The position numbers were made by a program, and so were the translations under genes. A stretch of DNA of 64,000 nucleotides, taken from Paludicola sp. MB14-C6 (lineage in GTDB: Bacteria; Bacillota; Clostridia; Oscillospirales; Ruminococcaceae). The stretch spans positions 930,001 through 994,000 of the forward strand of contig NZ_CP133133.1 of the NCBI RefSeq assembly GCF_030908625.1. The letters run 5' to 3'. Every line of letters begins with the position of its first letter. Position 1 is the first letter of the stretch. A model generated the notes under the pieces. The model was not told the origin of the DNA and ran no database searches. It saw nothing but the letters and a program-made list of their open reading frames with translations. Of the stretch, positions 28,355-35,840 are shown piece by piece.

Positions 28355-29050
28355 TCATTTACTATTGCGTACTTTGACAGGCCGAAATTGGGTATAATCA
28401 CAAGAAACAAGTCTGTAATTTACTTGCTTGTATAACCCGTCAATTGCATAATAAAATCCTGAACCATGGATATGTCCATAATAACATTCTTTTACATTAT
28501 ATTCTTTTAAAACTTCAAGCATTTCAAGGCATTCAGTCGTATTATATACCGGCGGATAATGTAAAAAAACAATTGGCTCAAGTCCCATCTCTTTTCCGCT
28601 ATCCAATGAAGTACGCAAACGACCTGCTTCTCTTAGTAAAACTTTTTTGTCAACTTGCTCGCCTTGTTCGTTAATCCAACCACGTGTACCGCATATTGCA
28701 TATTTTCCATACGCAAAAGCATTATTAAACAAAATTCGAATCGAATCAAACCCATTTTCTACTAAGAAATTATCGACTTTCGTTTTTGTCACAAACCAAT
28801 AATCATGATTGCCTTTTAAAATTATTTTACGACCGTTTAGTTGATGAATAAAGGCAAAATCTTCTTTGGCTTGATCTAGGTTCATCCCCCACGATATATC
28901 GCCGACAATCACTACAGTATCCTCCGGCTTTACTGTTGCTTGCCAGTTTTCCTGAAGCTTTGTAACATAATCTTCCCAGCCTTTAAATACATCCATCGGT
29001 TTATCACATCCAAAAGAAAGATGTAAATCTCCAATTGTATATAAGCTCAT
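28355..29050 (-). CDS. Calcineurin-like metallophosphoesterase
   Basis: Cytoplasmic metal-dependent phosphoesterase of 231 residues. All motif blocks are visible: GDLHLS at the N-terminus, GDISWG, KGNHDYW, HYPP and YGHIHG. I start it at ATG 29050 (MSLYTIGDLHLSF), since the core begins there; the open frame further upstream overlaps the divergent DUF1540 gene and has no homology-like content. The ribosome site (GGTGG) is modest. Substrate unknown. Confidence 0.88.
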   Translation of the reverse strand: MSLYTIGDLHLSFGCDKPMDVFKGWEDYVTKLQENWQATVKPEDTVVIVGDISWGMNLDQAKEDFAFIHQLNGRKIILKGNHDYWFVTKTKVDNFLVENGFDSIRILFNNAFAYGKYAICGTRGWINEQGEQVDKKVLLREAGRLRTSLDSGKEMGLEPIVFLHYPPVYNTTECLEMLEVLKEYNVKECYYGHIHGSGFYYAIDGLYKQVNYRLVSCDYTQFRPVKVRNSK

Positions 29051-29167
29051 AGCCACCACCAATCTATTTTTACTAATATTTTCCTCTGATATTTTACGTT
29101 TAGCGTTATAAACTAATAGCGTAGCCGGTTGATAAGCTACCAAAAGTTTAGGAGGAATGTGAACTAT

Positions 29168-29344
29168 ATGACTGATAAAAATCATGATAAGCCACCTATC
29201 AATGGTATTTGCTGTGATGTCGAAAACTGCATATATAACAATCATGAAAGCGGTTGTACTGCTAATACAGTTAAAATCGGCCCACAATTTGCAACCACAT
29301 GCAATGATACGGCTTGTCAATCTTATCAAAAGCAATCCTGCTAA
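29168..29344 (+). CDS. DUF1540 cysteine-rich small protein
   Basis: 58 residues: NGICCDVENCIYN, SGCTANTVKIG and TACQSY give the DUF1540 cysteine pattern, thought to bind a metal. These small proteins are common in Clostridia; function unsettled. AGGAGG lies 12 bases upstream of ATG 29168. Divergent from the phosphoesterase gene and ended by a strong terminator. Confidence 0.85.
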   Translation: MTDKNHDKPPINGICCDVENCIYNNHESGCTANTVKIGPQFATTCNDTACQSYQKQSC

Positions 29345-29357
29345 GCTTTAAATCTTT

Positions 29358-29388
29358 GCCCCCGAAACATCGGGGGCATTGATTTTTT
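29358..29388 (+). terminator. Terminator after the DUF1540 gene
   Basis: GCCCCCGA / TCGGGGGC stem (29358-29365 with 29370-29377), AACA loop, ATTGATTTTTT tail. The G+C-rich stem may also serve thrC from the other side. Confidence 0.88.
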
Positions 29389-30880
29389 ATAAATGGAGTA
29401 CTTTTGTTACTTCCGCTTTAATATCTTGCTTTTCAATGCTGCCTTCAAAACGAACTTTACATTGCTTTAAATTTGCCAACGCTTGCGGAACTTCTAAGCC
29501 AGAAATTCGATTTAATTCAGCAACTTGCTCATATTCATCTTCACAAACCTCAGAAGAAACAGCGCTCAAAACGCTTGCTGTAAATTTATATGGGTTTGCA
29601 GTAGATGCAATAATCGCTTTTTTAGTATCTCCTGTTTTTTGCTTATATTCTTCAAATACTTTTACAGCAACAGCAGTATGAGTATCACATAAATAAGAAT
29701 AACGATCAAATACCTTTTTAATAGTTGCTTTTGTTTCTTCATCTGTACAATATCCACCAAAGAATTGCTTGGATAATTCTTGCTTTACGCTGTCGCTTAC
29801 TTCATATACACCTGTTTTATTTAAAGAAGCAAACCACTCGTTAATAGCTTGATCATCACAACCAGATAGGTCAAATAACAATCTTTCTAAGTTAGAAGAT
29901 ATCAAGATATCCATAGATGGAGAAATGGTTGCTTTAAATTCACGATTTTTATTATAGATACCGGTATTGATGAAATCGGTTAGTACTTTATTTTCATTGG
30001 ATGCACAAATTAACTTATCAAATGGCACACCCATTTTTTTTGCATAGTAAGCTGCTAAAATATTGCCAAAGTTGCCTGTTGGTACAACAACATTTATTTT
30101 TTCACCGAGTGTTATCTCTTCATTTTTTAACAAATCGCAATAAGCAGATACATAATATACAATCTGAGGCACTAATCTACCCCAGTTAATTGAGTTTGCA
30201 GATGAAAATAGCTTTCCGTTTTGCTCCATCACTTTAGCCAATTCTTTATCTGTAAATATTGTTTTTACCGCAGTTTGTGCATCGTCAAAGTTACCGTTTA
30301 TTGCGCATACATAAACGTTATCACCTTGTTGTGTTGTCATTTGACGTTTTTGCATTGGACTAACACCGTCAACCGGATAGAAAACAATAATTTTAGTCCC
30401 ATTTACATCCTTAAAGCCTTCTAATGCGGCTTTTCCTGTATCGCCTGAAGTTGCAACCAATATTACAATTTCTTTTTCATTATTAACAATTGTTGCAGAA
30501 GTAGTCAATAGATGTGGCAAAAGTTGCAATGCCATATCTTTAAATGCACAAGTAGGGCCATGCCATAATTCAAGCATATAAGTACCCTCATATAAATGAG
30601 AGATTTCAGTTATACTCTCGCTCTTATATTTATCTGCTTGATATGCATTTTTCACGCAATTTTCTAATTGTTCACTTGAAAAATCCGTTAAGAACTGAGA
30701 AAGAACAAAAATAGCTCTTTCTATATATGTTTTTTCTTTTAATTCTTTTAACGTATCTAGAGTGATAGCCGGCAATGATTCCGGAACAAATAATCCGCCC
30801 TCAGCGGAAAGGCCTTGTGCTATCGCTTGTGCTGATGTTACCTTTTTGCTTTGATCTCTTGTGCTTTTAAAATACATCAT
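29387..30880 (-). CDS. thrC: Threonine synthase
   Basis: PLP enzyme converting O-phosphohomoserine to threonine. 497 residues from ATG 30880 (GTGGAG seven bases upstream). The PLP lysine lies in GPTCAFKDMALQLLPHL, and the phosphate-binding glycine loop in PTGNFGNILAAYYAKKMG. The N-terminal segment STRDQSKKVTSAQAIAQGLS matches the longer enterobacterial/yeast-like class. Alone on its strand; no hom or thrB nearby. Its upstream region is a 100-bp hairpin element, and no T-box leader was found. Confidence 0.96.
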   Translation of the reverse strand: MMYFKSTRDQSKKVTSAQAIAQGLSAEGGLFVPESLPAITLDTLKELKEKTYIERAIFVLSQFLTDFSSEQLENCVKNAYQADKYKSESITEISHLYEGTYMLELWHGPTCAFKDMALQLLPHLLTTSATIVNNEKEIVILVATSGDTGKAALEGFKDVNGTKIIVFYPVDGVSPMQKRQMTTQQGDNVYVCAINGNFDDAQTAVKTIFTDKELAKVMEQNGKLFSSANSINWGRLVPQIVYYVSAYCDLLKNEEITLGEKINVVVPTGNFGNILAAYYAKKMGVPFDKLICASNENKVLTDFINTGIYNKNREFKATISPSMDILISSNLERLLFDLSGCDDQAINEWFASLNKTGVYEVSDSVKQELSKQFFGGYCTDEETKATIKKVFDRYSYLCDTHTAVAVKVFEEYKQKTGDTKKAIIASTANPYKFTASVLSAVSSEVCEDEYEQVAELNRISGLEVPQALANLKQCKVRFEGSIEKQDIKAEVTKVLHL

Positions 30881-30899
30881 AATTTTTCTCCACTTTCCT

Positions 30900-30999
30900 A
30901 TACTAATTCTCATATAAAATTGCTATTATAAATTTTGAAAAGAACCATAAATTAAAGCTTTTTTTCAAAAATAAGGTTGATTTTAAATGAAATTAGTAT
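30900..30999. repeat. MITE-like hairpin element (copy A)
   Basis: 100-bp element with terminal inverted repeats: the left end CTAATTCTCATATAAAAT (30903-30920) and the right end ATTTTAAATGAAATTAG (30980-30996) are imperfect complements, and the interior folds further (TTTTGAAAAG with CTTTTTTTCAAAA). Both ends are flanked by TA. It sits exactly between the dipeptidase stop codon and the thrC ribosome-site region. Confidence 0.6.
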
Positions 31000-31919
31000 T
31001 AGTTAACGCTGATACCATTGTCAATAAAATATTTTGCATTTTTATAAAAAATTTTTTCTGCGATTTTTTCTCCATACCATTTTACCATATTTTCATAAAG
31101 TATGTAAAGTGTTTGCACACCGCTTAATATCTTTGGCATTAAAGCCCCATCAAAATCGGAACCGATTGCCAATATATTCTCTCCGCCCAATGACAAAATA
31201 TGATCTACATGTCTTTTTATATCATCCAAAGTTGCATCTTTGGTTCCATTGATAAATTCAGGAAAAAAGTTTATACCGCAAATTCCGTTATGCTGAATAA
31301 TATAGGTTAATTGGTCATCATATAAATTTCGCTTATTATCATGTATCGCTCTAGCATTGGAATGGGTTGCTATAATCGGTTTGGTTGCAATTTCGCAAAC
31401 ATCCCAAAAACCTGCCTCATTCAAATGCGAAATATCCACAACAATATTGCAACGCTCTAATTCTCTTACTACATCTTTTCCAAATGCAGTCAGCCCTGTG
31501 TTGCTTCCTTTTGCACCGCATCCAATCTCGTTATCATCATTCCAAGTTAATGTTAAATAAGAAACTCCTAATTTACTAAGCTGCTCAATTTTATGTAAAT
31601 CTCCGCCTAAAACGTGGCCACCCTCAACTGCCATTATTACATTGCATTTATGAGGTGTTGGTTCTTTTCCGATTTGATAGCGTTCAAACTCATTAGGATA
31701 TGCTTCAAGCTCATTCATAAGTAGATTTCGTTGCAACATGAACTGGTGAAATGCTTCTTCTCCTCGATAGCAATCGTTTATCCAAAAAGCAAAAGTCTGA
31801 ATCCATCTTTCGTATTGATTTCCACGTTTTAAATCTAAGTGTAGGTCATTATCATTTAAACTTTTGTTTAAACGTAAACATTCGGTAATCGTGTCACAAT
31901 GAAGGTCAAATATATGCAT
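30999..31919 (-). CDS. Membrane dipeptidase (peptidase M19)
   Basis: Zinc dipeptidase of the M19 family, 306 residues. HIFDLHCDTI carries the first metal ligands, VEGGHVLGGD the bridging glutamate, and ATHSNARAI and IGSDFDG later ligands. ATG 31919 is chosen because TGGAGA lies eight bases upstream; it overlaps the end of the RNase HII-YraN gene by 14 bases, so translation may be coupled. Despite the family name, no membrane segment is visible. Confidence 0.92.
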   Translation of the reverse strand: MHIFDLHCDTITECLRLNKSLNDNDLHLDLKRGNQYERWIQTFAFWINDCYRGEEAFHQFMLQRNLLMNELEAYPNEFERYQIGKEPTPHKCNVIMAVEGGHVLGGDLHKIEQLSKLGVSYLTLTWNDDNEIGCGAKGSNTGLTAFGKDVVRELERCNIVVDISHLNEAGFWDVCEIATKPIIATHSNARAIHDNKRNLYDDQLTYIIQHNGICGINFFPEFINGTKDATLDDIKRHVDHILSLGGENILAIGSDFDGALMPKILSGVQTLYILYENMVKWYGEKIAEKIFYKNAKYFIDNGISVN

Positions 31920-32889
31920 TTCGTCCATCTCCAGTAAAAGCATTTTTGATATAATTCACTTCTGTCACAATTGTTCCCGTATCACTATCTAAATAGATTT
32001 CACATACATCAAATCGTGGTTGCTTTTTCAATCCGTTTTCTTGTAAATACATCAATGCCGTATTGATAATTTTAGTTTGTTTTGAACGGCTAACTGCTTC
32101 TCTTGCTGTTGCTAAGCCTTTTTCTTTTCGAGTCTTTACTTCAACAAAAGCAAGTATATTTTCTTTTTGCGCAATAATATCAATCTCACCATATGCGGAA
32201 TGATAATTTTTTGCAACAATTTCATATCCATTTGCAACAAGATAATCAGCAGTTGTTTGTTCGCCTAATGCACCTTTTAATTGCGTTTTATTTTGTTTTC
32301 CACTCAAGTATTTTTTTAAAAAAGATGGTCGATGCACATCACTAACACCAAATTCATCTAACATTTGATAGTGTAATGCTGTACCATAGCCCTTATGCTT
32401 TTCAAACTGATATTGAGGGTAATCATATGCAACTTGCTTCATATAGCGATCTCTCGCAACTTTTGCAAGAATAGATGAAGCCGCAATACAAGCAGACGTT
32501 GCATCCCCTTTTACTACACATCGAGTGTGCACGCTTAATTTAGGGTTTTGATTACCGTCTACCAATACCAATTTCGGTTGCACATTCAAACCTTCTACTG
32601 CACGCCGCATTGCTAAAAAGGTTGCATTTAATATATTAAGCTCTTCAATTTCTTTTACCGATGCAGTAGCAATACAATAGCTTACTGCATTTTCAATAAT
32701 TGCATCATAGAGCAAGTCTCGCTTTTTTTCTGTTAGCTTTTTACTGTCGTTTAAGCCTTCTAATACAAATCCTTGTGGCAAAATAACTGCTGCTGCATAG
32801 ACATCACCTGCAAGAGGACCTCTTCCTGCTTCATCCACTCCACAAAGCAGCTCTACGCCCTCTTGTTTATCATATTCAAATATATCCAA
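31906..32889 (-). CDS. rnhB: RNase HII fused to YraN (UPF0102) nuclease-like domain
   Basis: One 327-residue frame holding two normally separate proteins. Residues 1-195 are RNase HII, which removes RNA from RNA-DNA hybrids: GVDEAGRGPLAGDVYAA (D19, E20), LVDGNQ (D111) and KGDATSACIAASSILAKV (D129). Residues 205-320 are a YraN/UPF0102 domain with the restriction-endonuclease-like core GEIDIIA (E235, D237) and FVEVKTR (E250, K252). rnhB and yraN are usually neighbours in Firmicutes, so a fusion is easy to rationalise. The frame is continuous. Confidence 0.93.
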   Translation of the reverse strand: MDIFEYDKQEGVELLCGVDEAGRGPLAGDVYAAAVILPQGFVLEGLNDSKKLTEKKRDLLYDAIIENAVSYCIATASVKEIEELNILNATFLAMRRAVEGLNVQPKLVLVDGNQNPKLSVHTRCVVKGDATSACIAASSILAKVARDRYMKQVAYDYPQYQFEKHKGYGTALHYQMLDEFGVSDVHRPSFLKKYLSGKQNKTQLKGALGEQTTADYLVANGYEIVAKNYHSAYGEIDIIAQKENILAFVEVKTRKEKGLATAREAVSRSKQTKIINTALMYLQENGLKKQPRFDVCEIYLDSDTGTIVTEVNYIKNAFTGDGRNAYI

Positions 32890-32990
32890 TCACAGCACCT
32901 CCTATTCCTTTTGATTGATTCGTTATCTAATTAAAATAGATACAACAACGGACGCGCAATGCGCGCCCTTAAAGTTGCTTATAAATCTAT

Positions 32991-33857
32991 TTATTTTTGC
33001 GGTACTTCAAACGTAATCTTTCCAAGCTTTCCACTTCGATATTCATCCACTACAGTTATTGCCGCACGCTCGGTATTCACTTCACCACCTGAAATCAGCA
33101 TACCACGTTTTCTCCCTACTGCTTCTAATAGTTCAAAACCATCTAAACCTTCCACAGTATCCAGTTTGTATCGTTCTTTCAAACGGCTTTCATAGCCCTC
33201 AGCTAAGTATTGTAAAAGGCGAGCCGCAAGCAACTCGATATCTATAACATCATCTTTTACAGCGCCTGTAAATGCAAGCTTTTCACCTACGAGAGGGTCT
33301 TCGAATTTTGGCCACAATACGCCAGGCATATCCATTAAGTCAAGATCTTTTGATAAACTTACCCATTGTCTACCACGAGTAACTCCGGGACGGTCTTCTA
33401 CTTTTGTACGCTTAGAACCAGACATACGGTTAATAAATGAGGATTTTCCTACGTTTGGTATTCCAACAATCATAATACGAATTGCTCTTCCACCCATGCC
33501 TTTAGCTTCACGTTTTGCAATAACATCGGATAACACATTACGAACAAGCGGCATAAAGTCTTTTACGCCTGTTCCTGTTTTACAGTCACAAGCAAGCGCA
33601 GGAATACCCTTTTCCTTATAATAAGCTAACCATTGTTTTGTTCTTTCATTGTCCGCATTATCACTTTTATTGAGCATAATAATACGTGGCTTACCAGCAA
33701 CCCAATTGTCAAGCTCAGGATTTCTACTGCTTTGGGGAATACGAGCATCTGTAATTTCTAATACAAGATCAACTTGCTTTAAATTTTCTGTTATCAATCT
33801 TCTGGTTTTCGCCATGTGGCCGGGAAACCATTGGATAGATGGAATTTCTATTGCCAT
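32991..33857 (-). CDS. rbgA: Ribosome biogenesis GTPase RbgA/YlqF
   Basis: Circularly permuted GTPase needed for late 50S assembly. The motif order is G4 first (LNKSD), then G1 GIPNVGKSSFINRM and G3 DMPG, and the N-terminus IQWFPGHMAKTRR is diagnostic. 288 residues. GAGGAAGT precedes the ATG. Lies between lepB and rnhB in the usual Firmicutes order. Confidence 0.96.
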   Translation of the reverse strand: MAIEIPSIQWFPGHMAKTRRLITENLKQVDLVLEITDARIPQSSRNPELDNWVAGKPRIIMLNKSDNADNERTKQWLAYYKEKGIPALACDCKTGTGVKDFMPLVRNVLSDVIAKREAKGMGGRAIRIMIVGIPNVGKSSFINRMSGSKRTKVEDRPGVTRGRQWVSLSKDLDLMDMPGVLWPKFEDPLVGEKLAFTGAVKDDVIDIELLAARLLQYLAEGYESRLKERYKLDTVEGLDGFELLEAVGRKRGMLISGGEVNTERAAITVVDEYRSGKLGKITFEVPQK

Positions 33858-33923
33858 ACTTCCTCTTTTCCTTTATACTGATTTGTTTTCAACTATTACC
33901 TGACAGCATTAAAAAGGCTATAT

Positions 33924-34502
33924 TTATTTTACTTTACCCATTTTATTAAACGGATAGATTCTAAAAATAACCTTTCCAAAAACATTACGTTCATCCACCA
34001 TTCCTACTGAAGGATCTCGGCTATCAAGTGAATGATTACGATTATCGCCCATAACAAAGACATGACCTTTTGGAACAGTTGCAGGTAATTGAGTTCCTAA
34101 ATCGCTATGGGTGACTTCATTGATATAATCTTCTTTTAATATAACACCATTTACTGAAACTTCACCTGTTTTAAAATTGATATCAATTTTTTCATTTTCT
34201 ACAGCTATAACACGTTTAATAAGTGGTGTATCACCTTTACGTTTGATAACAACAACATCGCCACGCTTTAAATCTTTATATAAATTTGTTGTGATGACAC
34301 GATCCCCATCGTGAAACGTTGGAAGCATTGATTCGCCTTTTACATCCATCACTCTTCCGACAAATGTGATAATCAAGGCAACAATAACGACACTTACTAC
34401 TAAGGATTGTACCCATTGAAAAACTTCTTGCTTTACGCTGGTTTTTTCGCCATCTTTTTTATTATTATCTGCTTCTTGCACATCAATATTATTCGTTTTC
34501 AT
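33924..34502 (-). CDS. lepB: Signal peptidase I
   Basis: Membrane serine protease that removes signal peptides from secreted proteins. 192 residues: a short cytoplasmic N-terminus, one membrane helix (about 28-48), the catalytic serine in GESMLPTFHDGD, the lysine in IKRVIAVENE, and VMGDNRNHSLDSR near the C-terminus. AGAGGTG precedes the ATG. Downstream of rplS and its terminator, so expressed by readthrough or from its own promoter. Confidence 0.96.
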   Translation of the reverse strand: MKTNNIDVQEADNNKKDGEKTSVKQEVFQWVQSLVVSVVIVALIITFVGRVMDVKGESMLPTFHDGDRVITTNLYKDLKRGDVVVIKRKGDTPLIKRVIAVENEKIDINFKTGEVSVNGVILKEDYINEVTHSDLGTQLPATVPKGHVFVMGDNRNHSLDSRDPSVGMVDERNVFGKVIFRIYPFNKMGKVK

Positions 34503-34545
34503 CTGTCGTACACCTCTTTATGCAAAAATTTATCTATTTAAATTT

Positions 34546-34577
34546 AAACAAAAAAGGGACGTTTACCGTCCCTTTCC
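34546..34577 (-). terminator. Terminator after rplS
   Basis: Reverse strand AAAGGGACG / CGTCCCTTT stem with a TTTTTT tail, between rplS and lepB. It likely limits transcription into lepB. Confidence 0.82.
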
Positions 34578-34603
34578 AATCACAAAAAATGTTATATTGC
34601 TTA

Positions 34604-34945
34604 TTAGATTTTTTGTTTAACTTTTGCAGCTTTACCAACACGATCACGTAAGTAGTATAGTTTAGCTCTTCTAACTTTACCGCTACGAACTAATTCAACT
34701 TTAACTACGTTTGGAGAATGAACAGGGAAAACTCTTTCAATTCCACAACCATGAGCTACACGACGAACTGTAAATGTTTCTTGAACGCCACCATGTTTTT
34801 TAGCAATGATAGTGCCTTCGAAAATTTGAATTCTTTCTTTGTCGCCCTCTTTGATTTTACAGTGAACTTTAACTGTATCACCAATGTTTACGTTAGGCAT
34901 TTCTGTTTTAATACTTTGATTTGCGATTAATTTTAATGCATCCAT
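34604..34945 (-). CDS. rplS: 50S ribosomal protein L19
   Basis: Ribosomal protein at the 30S-50S interface, 113 residues, beginning [20 protein letters not shown] and ending with a basic [19 protein letters not shown] tail. GGAGG precedes the ATG. First gene of rplS-lepB-rbgA-rnhB. It has its own consensus promoter and a leader of about 245 nt with several stem-loops, consistent with autogenous control. Confidence 0.98.
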   Translation of the reverse strand: MDALKLIANQSIKTEMPNVNIGDTVKVHCKIKEGDKERIQIFEGTIIAKKHGGVQETFTVRRVAHGCGIERVFPVHSPNVVKVELVRSGKVRRAKLYYLRDRVGKAAKVKQKI

Positions 34946-35190
34946 TAATGTATCCTCCTAGTTTTCAGACATTCGTGCATCCATGTGCAGAGGACTGTCC
35001 GCTTTTAATATGAATTTCTTCGCATCAATCCCCACAACAAACGTTGCGGCAGGTTAATCTTACAATTAACCACCATCAGTAAACCGATGGCAATGAGTTC
35101 ACATCCCATGCAATTCTATGTTAAATAAAATAAGAATATTTAAAAATTGTTGGGAACAATCTGTCATAAACTAATACGCAGATTGACGCT
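34946..35190 (-). promoter_or_regulatory. Structured 5' leader of rplS (candidate L19 leader)
   Basis: About 245 nt of transcribed leader with consecutive stems on the reverse strand: CCATCGG...CTGATGG, GGTTAAT...ATTAACC, CCGCAAC...GTTGTGG, and several others close to the ribosome site. Structured L19 leaders are known in Firmicutes, so this is probably a relative; I could not fit it to the covariance model by eye. Confidence 0.55.
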
Positions 35191-35195
35191 TATAT

Positions 35196-35224
35196 ATTTT
35201 AGCATACTAGCTCAACAAAAGCAA
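35196..35224 (-). promoter_or_regulatory. Promoter of rplS
   Basis: Reverse strand TTGCTT (35219-35224), 17-bp spacer, TAAAAT (35196-35201). Confidence 0.72.
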
Positions 35225-35283
35225 TACATTAATCTAAATTTAATTAAAGTTTATAATAGATTTCTGAATTTTTAAAATATAGG

Positions 35284-35312
35284 TTGATTATTTTTACTTT
35301 TTATGATAGTAT
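35284..35312 (+). promoter_or_regulatory. Probable promoter of secG
   Basis: TTGATT (35284-35289), 17-bp spacer, TAGTAT (35307-35312), about 48 bp upstream of secG. Confidence 0.5.
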
Positions 35313-35359
35313 TTACTAAAACACTATGCTTATATTTACAGCAGAACGGAGAATGAAAA

Positions 35360-35608
35360 ATGGGAACTTTAGAAATTATCGGTGGCATATTATTGATTAT
35401 TTCAAGCATACTAATTATAATCATTGTATGTTTACAAGAAAGCAAACAATCTGGTGTTTCTGCAATGACAGGTACATCTGATTCATATTTAAGCAAAAAC
35501 AGAGGCAGAACTATGGAATCAAAACTTGTTTCCATAACAAGAATTAGTGCGATTGTATTCTTTGTACTAACAATTGCCCTAAACCTTATTATTCGATATG
35601 TTAAATAG
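35360..35608 (+). CDS. secG: Preprotein translocase subunit SecG
   Basis: Small subunit of the SecYEG channel, 82 residues with two membrane helices (about 5-25 and 58-78) joined by a Gly/Ser-rich loop holding GVSAMTGTSDSYLSKNRGRT, typical of SecG. GGAG precedes the ATG. Followed by a strong terminator; rnr is downstream, as in many Firmicutes, but here separated by a hairpin element. Confidence 0.92.
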   Translation: MGTLEIIGGILLIISSILIIIIVCLQESKQSGVSAMTGTSDSYLSKNRGRTMESKLVSITRISAIVFFVLTIALNLIIRYVK

Positions 35609-35623
35609 AAAATAATTAAGTGA

Positions 35624-35657
35624 GTCCTGCGTTGTTATCAAACGCAGGACTTTTTTA
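35624..35657 (+). terminator. Terminator after secG
   Basis: GTCCTGCGTT / AACGCAGGAC stem (35624-35633 with 35641-35650), TTTTTT tail. Confidence 0.9.
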
Positions 35658-35660
35658 CTT

Positions 35661-35806
35661 CTAATTTCATTTAAAATAATCCATATCTATTGGGGGAAAG
35701 CTTCGGTTCACACTAGCCACAACTATAATTATTTAAATGGTTTTTTTTGATGGACAAGTGTTGTGGTTCTTACCAAATTGCAATTGTAATTTTAAATGAG
35801 AATTAG
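35661..35806. repeat. MITE-like hairpin element (copy B)
   Basis: 146-bp element between secG and rnr. Terminal repeats: CTAATTTCATTTAAAAT at the left and ATTTTAAATGAGAATTAG at the right, near-perfect complements and close matches to the ends of the 30900 element. The interior has an AGCCACAAC / GTTGTGGTT stem. Confidence 0.6.
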
Positions 35807-35840
35807 TATTACTTCCATTTTCGGAGGACAAGGAGATTAA

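Noticed and set aside
29051..29335. N-terminal extension of the metallophosphoesterase
   Set aside because: The extra 95 codons overlap the divergent DUF1540 gene, have no ribosome site and precede the natural start of the fold.
30881..30998. Possible T-box leader of thrC
   Set aside because: The upstream DNA is only about 118 bp, is occupied by the hairpin element, and shows no T-box core or terminator before the gene.
32945..32968. G+C-rich palindrome (GCGCGCA type) between rbgA and rnhB
   Set aside because: Arms of nine bases with one mismatch and virtually no loop, and no T-run; not convincing as terminator or operator.
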